Positions 17,356 to 25,309 of a stretch of 64,000 nt of DNA are shown in pieces. The number at the start of each line of letters is the position of its first letter. Positions within the stretch are counted from its first letter, which is position 1. Source of the DNA: Bacillota bacterium (lineage in GTDB: Bacteria; Bacillota; Clostridia; Lachnospirales; Lachnospiraceae); NCBI GenBank assembly GCA_023395555.1, contig JAEWYQ010000070.1, forward strand, positions 62,001-126,000, in the 5' to 3' direction. The notes under the pieces were generated by a model. That model saw only the letters and a program-made list of their open reading frames with translations, had not been told where the DNA came from and searched no databases. The position numbers were made by a program, and so were the translations under genes.

Positions 17356-18067
17356 GCCGTTAATTCTTGTGGTGGAAGACGATAAAGCGGTGCAGAAGCT
17401 GATCACCACAACACTGGAAACCCAGGGGTATCAATATCATACGGCCGGCACCGGCAAAGGCTCCATTCTTGAGGCTGTTTCCAAACAGCCGGATATTATG
17501 ATACTGGATCTGGGGCTTCCTGATATGGACGGTGTGGATATTATTAAGAAAGTCCGGGCATGGTCGAATATGCCCATTATTGTGGTCAGCGCCCGCAGCG
17601 AGGACCGTGACAAAATCAATGCGCTGGATGCCGGTGCCGACGATTATCTGACCAAACCCTTCAGTGTGGAAGAGCTCCTGGCACGGCTCCGGGTCAGCCT
17701 GCGCCGGGTACGTTATGACAGTGACAAGCTGCAAAAGGATGCGACCGTCTTTATAAATGGGAATTTGAAAATCGATTATGCCGCGGGCTGCGCATGGCTG
17801 AATGACGAGGAAATACACCTGACGCCTATGGAATACAAGCTCCTATGTCTTCTGGCCAGAAACGTCGGAAAGGTTCTGACACATAATTTCATTCTCCATG
17901 AGATTTGGGGAAGCTACTCCAACGATATTCCGGCCCTGCGTGTCTTTATGGCCACCCTGCGCAAAAAAATTGAAAAGAGCTCCTCACAGCCCAAATACAT
18001 TCAAACACATATTGGCGTTGGATACCGGATGCTCCGGGTAGGGGAAGACGGAAAGGCGGACTATTAG
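17348..18067 (+). CDS. kdpE: Response regulator KdpE (OmpR family)
   Basis: A 239-residue response regulator. The receiver domain has the acidic pair VVEDD, the phospho-acceptor Asp in IMILDLGLPDMDG, and the conserved Lys in DDYLTKPFS. A winged-helix DNA-binding domain follows (LTPMEYKLLCLLARNVGKVLTHNFILHEIWG to HIGVGYRM). The start codon ATG at 17348 lies inside the end of kdpD (overlap 8 nt), behind AGGAGG, so translation is coupled. It is followed by a terminator hairpin that overlaps its stop codon. Confidence 0.95.
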   Translation: MNKPLILVVEDDKAVQKLITTTLETQGYQYHTAGTGKGSILEAVSKQPDIMILDLGLPDMDGVDIIKKVRAWSNMPIIVVSARSEDRDKINALDAGADDYLTKPFSVEELLARLRVSLRRVRYDSDKLQKDATVFINGNLKIDYAAGCAWLNDEEIHLTPMEYKLLCLLARNVGKVLTHNFILHEIWGSYSNDIPALRVFMATLRKKIEKSSSQPKYIQTHIGVGYRMLRVGEDGKADY

Positions 18068-18096
18068 CTTTATGCTGATCGTCCGCCTTTCATCTT
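18052..18096 (+). terminator. Terminator between kdpE and the trk unit
   Basis: A 10-bp perfect stem, AAAGGCGGAC (18052-18061) with GTCCGCCTTT (18081-18090), followed by CATCTT. The left arm overlaps the kdpE stop region. It separates kdpDE from the downstream potassium uptake genes, which then need their own promoter or readthrough. Confidence 0.75.
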
Positions 18097-18137
18097 AATG
18101 CGGTATTAATGCTCTCATAGGAACCCTAACCCTATAC

Positions 18138-18176
18138 TAATGCCATAAGTGGTATAGTAAAGTCAGGCTTATGGCA
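18138..18176 (+). promoter_or_regulatory. Candidate regulated promoter of the small ORF - trkH - trkA unit
   Basis: TGCCATAAG (18141-18149) and CTTATGGCA (18168-18176) form a 9-bp perfect inverted repeat flanking TATAGT (18153-18158), a plausible -10 with no recognisable -35. The overlapping TAATGCCATA (18138-18147) resembles TAATGTCATA upstream of kdpD. A weak promoter with an inverted repeat over its -10 fits control by the adjacent KdpE, but that is inference. Confidence 0.4.
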
Positions 18177-18193
18177 AAAGGAGGGAAGCAGAC

Positions 18194-18349
18194 ATGAATA
18201 CCGCAGGTTTTTTTCTTTCTGCAGTGTTTTTCCTGTTAGTTATGAATGCGGCGGTGATTGTCGCAGTAGTATTGAAGTACACATCTGAGTTTATATATAA
18301 GGCGGCTGATAAGAAGGAGTGTGGTGGTGTTGACAAAAAGATGGCTTAG
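18194..18349 (+). CDS. 51-residue single-helix membrane protein
   Basis: A small gene with an excellent ribosome site (AAAGGAGG, 8-10 nt before ATG 18194). The product opens MNTAGFFLSAVFFLLVMNAA and continues VIVAVVLKYTSEF, one long membrane helix, then a charged tail (YKAADKKECGGVDKKMA). It overlaps the trkH start by about 23 nt, which couples the two. Size, single helix and position beside a K+ uptake system recall KdpF, the small stabilising subunit of the Kdp pump, but there is no clear sequence match and no Kdp pump here. It may be a new accessory subunit of the Trk/Ktr channel. Confidence 0.75.
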   Translation: MNTAGFFLSAVFFLLVMNAAVIVAVVLKYTSEFIYKAADKKECGGVDKKMA

Positions 18350-19619
18350 TCCGGGCAGGTTTTTGGCTTTGGGATTTGCTGCTGTAATCCTGCTGGGAAC
18401 AATATTATTGCTTTTACCTGTTTCTGCAAACCCCGGCGTTACGATTCACCCCGTGGATGCGCTGTTTACTTCCACAAGCGCTGTTTGCGTGACGGGACTC
18501 ATTGTCATCGACACGGCAGATCATTTCAGTGTGTTCGGACGAACCGTGGTTGCGTTGTTAATCCAAATCGGAGGATTGGGCATCACTTCCATCGGCGTTA
18601 CATTCATTTTATTAGCCGGGAAAAAGATTGGTCTCAGAGAACGTGTCCTTGTGAAGGAAGCCTTAAACCTGGATACCCTGAAAGGCGTCGTACAGTTAAT
18701 AAAATCCGTTATGCTTGTAACATTATGCTTTGAAGCCGTTGGCATGGCCCTCAGTTATATTGTGTTTTCGCAGGACTATCCTCCCCTGTCGGCGTTAGGA
18801 ATCAGCGCCTTCCATTCCGTAGCGGCTTTTAACAACTCCGGCTTTGACATCCTCGGCGGATATCAGAATCTGATTCCCTATCGCGACAATGTGCTGCTGA
18901 ACCTGACAACCTGCGGACTGATTATCTTCGGCGGTTTAGGCTTTTATGTTATTCGGGAAATATTGCATAAGCGTTCCCTGCGAAACTTAAGCATGAATAC
19001 AAAAATCGTTCTGACGATGACGGTATCCTTACTGGCTATCGGTACGGTCTTATTGAAACTTACGGACGATGTGACATGGCTGGGGGCTTTTTTTCAAAGC
19101 ACTTCCGCGAGAACAGCGGGCTTCAGTACATATGCCCTCGGAGATTTCACCGCCGCGGGACAGTTTGTTTTGATCATCCTGATGTTCATCGGCGCCTCGC
19201 CAGGCTCAACGGGAGGCGGTATAAAGACAACAACGGCTTTTACTCTGCTGAAGAGCCTTCTTGCGTTCTCTGCTAATCGAGATTGCACCGCTTTCCGGCG
19301 AAAAATCCCAAAAGAAAGCATCATAAAGGCATTTACCGTTACCAGTCTGGCGGCAATCGTTGTATGCTTCATGACCCTTTTAATCTGCATTACTGAGCCG
19401 CACTTCACCTTCATGCAGGTGTTTTTTGAAGTCGTGTCGGGATTTGGCACGGTAGGCTTGTCGACGGGCATTACGCCGAATTTGACCGCCGTCAGCAAAA
19501 TCCTTTTATGCCTGACCATGTTTATCGGCCGGCTCGGCCCGCTCACCATGGCCTGTGTCTGGGTATACCAGCCATCATCAAACCTTTCTTACGCGGAAGA
19601 AAGAGTAACCATAGGATAG
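18327..19619 (+). CDS. TrkH/KtrB-family potassium uptake channel subunit
   Basis: About 430 residues with the four membrane-pore-membrane repeats of TrkH/KtrB. The pore loops are visible as FTSTSAVCVTGLIV, AFNNSGFDILGGY, STSARTAGFSTYAL and VSGFGTVGLSTG; the selectivity-filter glycines are all present. Length fits KtrB (about 430-450) better than E. coli TrkH (483). AAGGAG at 18314-18319 favours the GTG at 18327, though GTG 18321/18324 and TTG 18330 are also in frame. It is followed 10 bp later by its cytosolic RCK partner. Confidence 0.93.
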   Translation: MLTKRWLSPGRFLALGFAAVILLGTILLLLPVSANPGVTIHPVDALFTSTSAVCVTGLIVIDTADHFSVFGRTVVALLIQIGGLGITSIGVTFILLAGKKIGLRERVLVKEALNLDTLKGVVQLIKSVMLVTLCFEAVGMALSYIVFSQDYPPLSALGISAFHSVAAFNNSGFDILGGYQNLIPYRDNVLLNLTTCGLIIFGGLGFYVIREILHKRSLRNLSMNTKIVLTMTVSLLAIGTVLLKLTDDVTWLGAFFQSTSARTAGFSTYALGDFTAAGQFVLIILMFIGASPGSTGGGIKTTTAFTLLKSLLAFSANRDCTAFRRKIPKESIIKAFTVTSLAAIVVCFMTLLICITEPHFTFMQVFFEVVSGFGTVGLSTGITPNLTAVSKILLCLTMFIGRLGPLTMACVWVYQPSSNLSYAEERVTIG

Positions 19620-19629
19620 GAGAATCATT

Positions 19630-20298
19630 ATGCCGTATAAAGCAAGTATCGATTTTGGAGTCATCGGGTTAGGCCGTTTTGGATTTGCCCTTGCGGAAAC
19701 GCTTTCCGACAATGGGAAAGAGGTATTAGTGCTTGATAACAGCGAGAGCAAGGTCAAACAAATCCAGGACAAAGTGCAGCAAGCCTTTGTGATTGACCAA
19801 CTGGATAAATCAACGTTGGAGGAGGCTGGAATACAGAATTGCGGTACTGTCATCGTATGTATCGGCGAACATATTGAAGCCAGTATCCTGACAACCCTCA
19901 ACGCGATTGAACTGGGTGTTCCGCGTGTCATTGCAAAGGCAATCAGCGCGGAGCATGGACGGGTATTGCAAAAAATCGGGGCGGAGGTGGTGTATCCGGA
20001 AAAAGACCGCGCCATCCGCCTTGCAAAGTCGCTGACAACGCCGAGAGCCGTGGATTATATTGACCTCTCGAATCATTATGCGATTTCAGAAATAAAGCTG
20101 ACGGATAAGCTGCATGGAAAAGGAATTATCGAGCTGAACTTTCGCAAAAAGTTCGGCCTCAACATTATTGCCATTGTCAGAGGGAATGCTACCATTGTTG
20201 AGATTAGCCCTGATCTTCAGTTAAACACAAATGATTTAATCGCCGTTGTAGGTACAAAGGATAGCATTCTGAAATTTGAACGGTATCTGACCTTGTGA
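19630..20298 (+). CDS. TrkA/KtrA-family RCK regulatory subunit
   Basis: A 222-residue cytosolic gating ring subunit. The Rossmann RCK-N domain opens with VIGLGRFGFALAETLSDNG, giving the GxGxxG nucleotide loop and the acidic end of beta2 (VLVLDN). The RCK-C domain (about 140-222, ISEIKLTDKLHGKGIIELNFRKKFGLNIIAIVRG) is where c-di-AMP binds in KtrA proteins. The single RCK unit fits KtrA rather than the doubled E. coli TrkA. AGGAG precedes ATG 19630. It forms an operon with the channel gene. Confidence 0.93.
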   Translation: MPYKASIDFGVIGLGRFGFALAETLSDNGKEVLVLDNSESKVKQIQDKVQQAFVIDQLDKSTLEEAGIQNCGTVIVCIGEHIEASILTTLNAIELGVPRVIAKAISAEHGRVLQKIGAEVVYPEKDRAIRLAKSLTTPRAVDYIDLSNHYAISEIKLTDKLHGKGIIELNFRKKFGLNIIAIVRGNATIVEISPDLQLNTNDLIAVVGTKDSILKFERYLTL

Positions 20299-20346
20299 CA
20301 CCTTTCGAGGTATTGCATTAATCAGCGGGATATTTTTACATTTGTA

Positions 20347-21132
20347 TTAATCATGATAGGTGCTTGCATTAATTTTATAGGAAACCGTCACCTGCACGGT
20401 TAAGATCAGACCCTCTGCCGTAACGAGATCACCTACGGCTTCTGTACTTGCCGTACCGCCATGGATGATTGTATCCTTGAAAAGCTTTATATGAAAATAG
20501 CTTTCCCCGGGAAAATCCCATGCCTGCCAATTTACATTGTCAAATGCTTTCGGCGTACTTTCAGAAAAGAGGGTGCCGTCAACCGTAGTTTTACATTTAT
20601 ATCCTGAACCGATATAACCTGTAAAAGCATCAGAAAAATGATATCCTGATGAAGATGGGGTTGTGTTAGATGATTCCAAATATAGATACTCTGAACTCTT
20701 ATCGCTGGAAGAAACCCCCGGAACCCCTTTATTCGCATTATGATAAGAACCGGCAGCGGACACAGCAGCGAACACTCCCGGACGACCGCCGTCAAAATCA
20801 CTGTGATAAGGCTGGAGCAGTGCGCGATTATCGCTTTCAAGCACTATGGGTTCCTCATACTCCAATACGGATTGGAAGCCTTTGAATATCTCCTCCAGAT
20901 TATTTTCCCATTCAGATAAGGATACGCCTTTACAGGTTTCATAAAGTGAACCAATATTGCCTATCCGGGCATCCACCCCGGTTTCCTCGACATATTGTTC
21001 AAACAGGGTTATGTATGGCGCCAAATATTCTTCCTCTATCTCCTCTGACGCGAAAGAGGTAAAGCTGAGATTTGATAAAACAAAAACGGATAACAGCAGG
21101 ACTGTAAATGACCTTGAAAACAACTTTTTCAT
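20347..21132 (-). CDS. Secreted protein of unknown function
   Basis: A 261-residue protein with a clear signal peptide: MKKLFSRS, then a hydrophobic core (FTVLLLSVFVLSNLSFTS) and a probable cleavage after FAS. The mature part has an acidic N-terminal helix region (about 30-90) and then a Ser/Gly/Thr/Tyr-rich, probably beta-rich domain (SSSDKSSEYLYLESSNTTPSSSGYHFSD). It has single Cys residues only and no catalytic motif I recognise. The ATG at 21132 has GAGG upstream; 13 further upstream codons are open but unlikely. It stands alone between trkA and the murG operon. Confidence 0.7.
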   Translation of the reverse strand: MKKLFSRSFTVLLLSVFVLSNLSFTSFASEEIEEEYLAPYITLFEQYVEETGVDARIGNIGSLYETCKGVSLSEWENNLEEIFKGFQSVLEYEEPIVLESDNRALLQPYHSDFDGGRPGVFAAVSAAGSYHNANKGVPGVSSSDKSSEYLYLESSNTTPSSSGYHFSDAFTGYIGSGYKCKTTVDGTLFSESTPKAFDNVNWQAWDFPGESYFHIKLFKDTIIHGGTASTEAVGDLVTAEGLILTVQVTVSYKINASTYHD

Positions 21133-21484
21133 AATACCTCTTCCCTTTTGTATAAAGCTATGTAAAAGCAAATATTGGATTTTTCTTATATTATACCTGC
21201 AATAATTATAAAGTGCAAATTAAAATTATTATGTTCCTTATGCTGCCGCTTCCTTATTACACAGTAAGTTAGAGATCATATTATCATCCTTTTTGTCAGT
21301 ATCTCTGCTAACGCTGTTTTTTATTTTACTTTCATAAAAATGTATTTGCAAAAAGCAGTATACTGAGATACAATGTAGTCGGTTATCTGCGGTATTTACA
21401 GGGACTGTAGCAGATACGGACGGATTACATATATTTAAAGTATGCGCGATGCGGATACTTAGGAAAGGTCAGGTAAGAATAGCA
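21133..21484. promoter_or_regulatory. Intergenic region with promoter for the TSCPD-murG operon
   Basis: A 352-bp gap. On the plus strand TTGCAA (21346-21351), a 17-bp spacer and TACAAT (21369-21374) make a good vegetative promoter. The transcript would begin near 21381 and contain a nested hairpin (TATCTGC ... GCAGATA, about 21384-21416, with TACAG/CTGTA inside). No known riboswitch was recognised. The left half is A/T-rich and holds the promoter of the divergent secreted protein. Confidence 0.65.
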
Positions 21485-21736
21485 ATGGTATACAAGACTT
21501 CAGGAGTATGCAGCCGGGAAATCAGCTTTGAAATAGATAAGGAGACCTATACCGTTACGGCGCTGCATTTCACAGGCGGCTGCAACGGGAATGCCAGCGG
21601 GATTTCAAAGCTTGTGGTTGGCATGAGGGTGGACGATGTGATACATAGACTGGAAGGGGTAACCTGTGAGAGAAAATCCACCTCCTGCCCGGACCAGCTG
21701 GCAAGAGCCTTAAAGGAATGGAGGTCCTGTGAATGA
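21485..21736 (+). CDS. TSCPD-domain protein (TIGR03905 type)
   Basis: An 83-residue protein of the TSCPD family, related to a C-terminal domain of vitamin-B12-dependent ribonucleotide reductases. The motif itself is visible as [14 protein letters not shown], with [19 protein letters not shown] before it; the conserved cysteines suggest metal binding. Function is unknown. The ATG at 21485 gives the family N-terminus ([13 protein letters not shown]). It overlaps murG by 4 nt (ATGA), so the two are translationally coupled. Confidence 0.88.
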   Translation: MVYKTSGVCSREISFEIDKETYTVTALHFTGGCNGNASGISKLVVGMRVDDVIHRLEGVTCERKSTSCPDQLARALKEWRSCE

Positions 21737-22809
21737 AACGGATTATATTGACCGGCGGCGGAACAGCGGGCCATGTCACGCCCTGTATTGCCCTGCTTCC
21801 GCAGCTGAAGCAGGAGGGCTATGACATTCAGTATATCGGCTCCTACCAGGGAATTGAACGTAAGCTGATCGAGGAATATCACATTCCGTATCATGGCATT
21901 TCCTCCGGTAAATTAAGAAGATACTTTGATCCCAAGAATTTTTCCGATCCCTTTAAGGTGGTTAAGGGTTATCTGGAGGCGCGCAAATTACTTAAGAGCC
22001 TCAAGCCGGATATTGTATTTTCCAAGGGCGGGTTCGTAACGGTTCCCGTAGTCATGGCTGCAAAACACTATGGGATTCCTGTCATTATCCATGAATCCGA
22101 TATGACTCCGGGCCTGGCCAATAAGCTGGCTCTTCCCTCGGCTTCCCGGGTATGCGTGAATTTTCCCGAGACCCTGGATCATCTTCCCAAGGATAAGGCT
22201 GTATTGACCGGCACCCCCATCCGCAGGGAGCTTTTCTCCGGCAACAAGCTGCGCGGTCTGGATTTCTGCGGCTTCACCGCCAATAAGCCCGTGTTAATGG
22301 TGATGGGAGGCAGTACCGGCTCCAAAGTGATCAATGAGGCAATCCGGGATATGCTCCCTACGCTGGTCCGGGATTTTCAGGTAATCCACCTTTGCGGTAA
22401 GGACAATCTGGATAAGCGCTTTGAGGCTGCGGCGGGATATAGCGGAAAGTATGCACAATTTGAATACATTAATGAAGAGCTGAGTGATCTGCTGGCTGCC
22501 GCAGATCTGGTGATATCCAGAGCCGGAGCCAATGCCATCTGCGAGCTTCTGGCCCTTCGCAAGCCGAACATCCTGATTCCTCTTTCGGCAAAGGCCAGCC
22601 GGGGAGACCAGATTCTCAACGCGGAATCCTTTGAACGCCAGGGCTATTCCTTTCTGCTGAAGGAGGAGGACCTGAGCCCCTCCCGTCTCCTGGACGCAAT
22701 AAAAGAAGTGATGGAGAAAAAACCGAATTATATGGATGCTATGAATCAGAGCAAGCTGAATAATTCTATCGATACCATAATAAAGCTAATCAAAGAAACC
22801 TCCAAATAA
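21733..22809 (+). CDS. murG: UDP-GlcNAc:lipid I N-acetylglucosaminyltransferase MurG
   Basis: A 358-residue GT28-family enzyme that adds GlcNAc to lipid I to make lipid II at the inner face of the membrane. The glycine-rich loop is [15 protein letters not shown] (residues 8-22), followed by [44 protein letters not shown] and the UDP-binding [23 protein letters not shown]. Length and all motifs are normal. It lies outside a division/cell wall cluster, as often seen in Lachnospiraceae, and could be a second murG copy. It ends at a strong terminator. Confidence 0.95.
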   Translation: MKRIILTGGGTAGHVTPCIALLPQLKQEGYDIQYIGSYQGIERKLIEEYHIPYHGISSGKLRRYFDPKNFSDPFKVVKGYLEARKLLKSLKPDIVFSKGGFVTVPVVMAAKHYGIPVIIHESDMTPGLANKLALPSASRVCVNFPETLDHLPKDKAVLTGTPIRRELFSGNKLRGLDFCGFTANKPVLMVMGGSTGSKVINEAIRDMLPTLVRDFQVIHLCGKDNLDKRFEAAAGYSGKYAQFEYINEELSDLLAAADLVISRAGANAICELLALRKPNILIPLSAKASRGDQILNAESFERQGYSFLLKEEDLSPSRLLDAIKEVMEKKPNYMDAMNQSKLNNSIDTIIKLIKETSK

Positions 22810-22853
22810 TTGGAATAAAACATTACTGGAGCAAAACATAGTCGGAACGAAAT

Positions 22854-22911
22854 AAAACCCCGCAGAATGAAATAGCCTGAATTATCCAAGGCTATTCCCC
22901 TGCGGGGTTTT
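22854..22911. terminator. Bidirectional terminator between murG and the HIT gene
   Basis: AAAACCCCGCAG (22854-22865) pairs with CTGCGGGGTTTT (22900-22911); an inner AATAGCCT/AGGCTATT stem (22871-22878, 22889-22896) extends it. T-runs on both strands serve the convergent murG and HIT genes. Confidence 0.92.
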
Positions 22912-22954
22912 TCACGGCGGTTTATCCTGCACAAATCCTCTTCTGCAATCTGGT

Positions 22955-23371
22955 CTACAATCTGCTGGCTATGGATGCTGCAAGAGCTGCGGCTTCGCCG
23001 TCTTCATATTTCCCATGCTCCCATGTCATATTAACCGGATCCCCTTGATATCTGGGAATCAGATGTAAATGAAAATGAAACACCGTCTGTCCTGCCGCTT
23101 CTCCATTATTCTGAAGCAAATTCATACCGTCACAATTTAATTCAGCCTGAAGGGCATGTGCTATTTTCTTCGCTGCAGGCAATACCTTGGCAGCCATAGA
23201 AGCCTCTATCTCAAAAAGGGTTGCACAGTGCTTCTTAGGCAAAAGAATCACATGTCCTTTGTTGGCAGGAGAAATATCCATAATCGCCTTAAAATCATCA
23301 TCCTCATACACTGTTGCCGAAGGTATCTCCCCCGCAATAATCCTACAGAAAATACAATTATTATTTTCCAT
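22955..23371 (-). CDS. HIT-family nucleotide hydrolase
   Basis: A 138-residue histidine triad protein. The active site FHFHLHLIPRY gives the H-x-H-x-H motif near residue 99, and the N-terminal zinc-type CIFCRIIAGEIPS is typical of Hint-like bacterial proteins, which hydrolyse adenosine phosphoramidates and related nucleotides. It stands alone, convergent with murG and divergent from the histidine kinase at 23521. Confidence 0.92.
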   Translation of the reverse strand: MENNNCIFCRIIAGEIPSATVYEDDDFKAIMDISPANKGHVILLPKKHCATLFEIEASMAAKVLPAAKKIAHALQAELNCDGMNLLQNNGEAAGQTVFHFHLHLIPRYQGDPVNMTWEHGKYEDGEAAALAASIASRL

Positions 23372-23520
23372 CTAAAAAACCTCCATTCTTCCGCCAATAA
23401 TAACAATCCATTTTCAATAATATTTCAGCTTATTATTGCTATATTTTCCAATACTTGATATCATAATAGAGAACACACCGTTTTTGGTCGATTTATCTTA
23501 AGAATAAGGGGGACAAACAC

Positions 23521-24273
23521 ATGTTGCCTGAGCTGAATAACGACATCCTTGCCGACAAGATTAAGGAGAATCCCGAACTGGAGGTTATCATCCAATCCAT
23601 TGCAGAATCCAACAAGAAGATCAACTCCATGCTTGTTCACGAGCTTCGCAATCCGCTGAGTCTGCTGAAGGGTACCATTCAATATATCGAGACAAAGCAT
23701 CCGGAAACATCCGAATTCAAGTACTGGGACCAGATCCAGGAATTAATCGGCGATATGGAGCGCCTTATCCAGGATGCCTCCCTGATGAATAATACCACCT
23801 TGCTGAATAGGGAAAACATCAATCTCACCGCCCTCATGAACCAGATCCTTGACAGCTTTAAGCCCCAGGCCCTCAGCCGGGACATCGATCTGGCCCTGGA
23901 GGTGGCGCCGGGCAGCGAAGCATATTTCAACAGCTACCACTGTGACGGCAATAAGCTGAAGCAGGTATTTGTCAATATCATTAAAAATGCCTTTGAGGCT
24001 ACCCATTCCGGAGACTTTGTACATATCCGCCTTGCCTGCCTTTTTCAGAAAGAGAACAGGCCGGCAAAGCTCTCTATTTGCATCAGCAACAACGGACAGC
24101 CCATCCCTGCCGACGCCCTGGAAATCATATTCCAGCCCTTTGTCAGCTACAAAAAGGGAGGTACCGGGGTAGGTCTGGCTCTGGTGAAAAAGGTAATCGA
24201 TCTGCATTACGGCTCTGTATCAGTCACTTCGGAGGAAGCACTGACCGCCTTTACCATCCTGCTTCCCCTATAG
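23521..24273 (+). CDS. Soluble orphan sensor histidine kinase
   Basis: A 250-residue protein with no membrane helix and no obvious sensor. The dimerisation helix carries the acceptor His in VHELRNPLSLLKGTIQYIE (about 40-58). The ATPase domain has the N box NKLKQVFVNIIKNAFEAT, a G1-like SNNGQPIP and the G2 loop KKGGTGVGLALVKKVI. The layout resembles the kinase core of the sporulation phosphorelay kinases, but no response regulator is nearby. AAGGGGG precedes the ATG. Confidence 0.9.
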   Translation: MLPELNNDILADKIKENPELEVIIQSIAESNKKINSMLVHELRNPLSLLKGTIQYIETKHPETSEFKYWDQIQELIGDMERLIQDASLMNNTTLLNRENINLTALMNQILDSFKPQALSRDIDLALEVAPGSEAYFNSYHCDGNKLKQVFVNIIKNAFEATHSGDFVHIRLACLFQKENRPAKLSICISNNGQPIPADALEIIFQPFVSYKKGGTGVGLALVKKVIDLHYGSVSVTSEEALTAFTILLPL

Positions 24274-24285
24274 AACCATGGCGGC

Positions 24286-25287
24286 CTACAGTATATTGAA
24301 CTGAAATACCTGGTCAAAGGTCCGGAGGGTCTTAAAGTTCCCTTTTGCTGTCAGCTCTCCGGACATAAATGCCCCCTGGAAGGTAACCCGGCCAAGCACC
24401 AGCTTATTCATAACCGCATGGGTGGTTTTGGCAATCACATCCGCATCTGACTTCTCTCCGTAATAGCATTTCATGCGCTTGCCGTTAATCTCCACCACCA
24501 GATTCTTATTGGTGTCGGATATCTGAATCCAATAAGAGGCTGTAAAATCCTCCAGAGGATGAAAATTATCCTTCAGATTCTTGAGGAATTCCTGATTGCC
24601 TTCACCGTCGCTGTTATTGACCAGCATATCCTTAAATAGCTGGGTCAGTTCCTCAATGTCCTCCTTCTGCTTCTTTACATAAGCATCATCGGAGACATAG
24701 ACAGAGAGCTGCTCACTTTCCTGAGGCGTAAGGGCAATGGAGTTTCTTCGGAGAACATTCTGCATAATGACCGCATTGCTGGTGGGAAGATTTTTCTTCT
24801 TCTGATGAATGGTGCGGTAGAAGGCTTCCGCCGTTTTTTCTATAATCTCCGCATAATCCTTATTGGTCTCAAAATCCACATGATCCTCAACATAGGCGCC
24901 AAGACCGCTGACAGGATACCCTCCCAGCGTCTCCCAGGCTTTGATCATATAAAGCTGTGCATCCCTCTCGCCATAGGTGCTGGCCATGGCTACGGGAAGC
25001 ATATACAGCCGGCTCAGCTTATCCTTATCTGCATAGAGCCAGCAGGCATCCAAAAACTGCTGCATCAGGCCGCCGATCCCGAACCATTCCACGGTGGCCG
25101 CCAATATTACACCGTCTGCTTCCTTCAGCGTATTCGGAAGCATGGAAATTCCATTCTTCTCTTCATACAGATTATATCTGGTCACCTTTACCCGGAGTTC
25201 CTCCAGCACCATGGTCAGTTTGCTTATTACATAGAGGGTCGGATCCTCAATCAATCCCCGTCCGCCATAATAAATATTAATCTTCAT
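24286..25287 (-). CDS. Flavodoxin-like / SCP2 fusion protein
   Basis: A 333-residue two-domain protein. The first 170 residues look like an NADPH-dependent FMN reductase or flavodoxin-fold domain (MKINIYYGGRGLIEDPTLYVI, then ADGVILAATVEWFGIGGLMQQFLDACW). The last 110 residues look like an SCP2 lipid-binding domain (WIQISDTNKNLVVEINGKRMKCYYGEK, ending FQGAFMSGELTAKGNFKTLRTFDQVF). A linker rich in charged helices joins them. This suggests flavin chemistry on a hydrophobic substrate, but no function can be named. The ATG at 25287 matches the first strand better than the one at 25299. It follows the rhomboid gene by 22 bp. Confidence 0.75.
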   Translation of the reverse strand: MKINIYYGGRGLIEDPTLYVISKLTMVLEELRVKVTRYNLYEEKNGISMLPNTLKEADGVILAATVEWFGIGGLMQQFLDACWLYADKDKLSRLYMLPVAMASTYGERDAQLYMIKAWETLGGYPVSGLGAYVEDHVDFETNKDYAEIIEKTAEAFYRTIHQKKKNLPTSNAVIMQNVLRRNSIALTPQESEQLSVYVSDDAYVKKQKEDIEELTQLFKDMLVNNSDGEGNQEFLKNLKDNFHPLEDFTASYWIQISDTNKNLVVEINGKRMKCYYGEKSDADVIAKTTHAVMNKLVLGRVTFQGAFMSGELTAKGNFKTLRTFDQVFQFNIL

Positions 25288-25309
25288 GCCAATAACCATG
25301 CCTTTCTCT

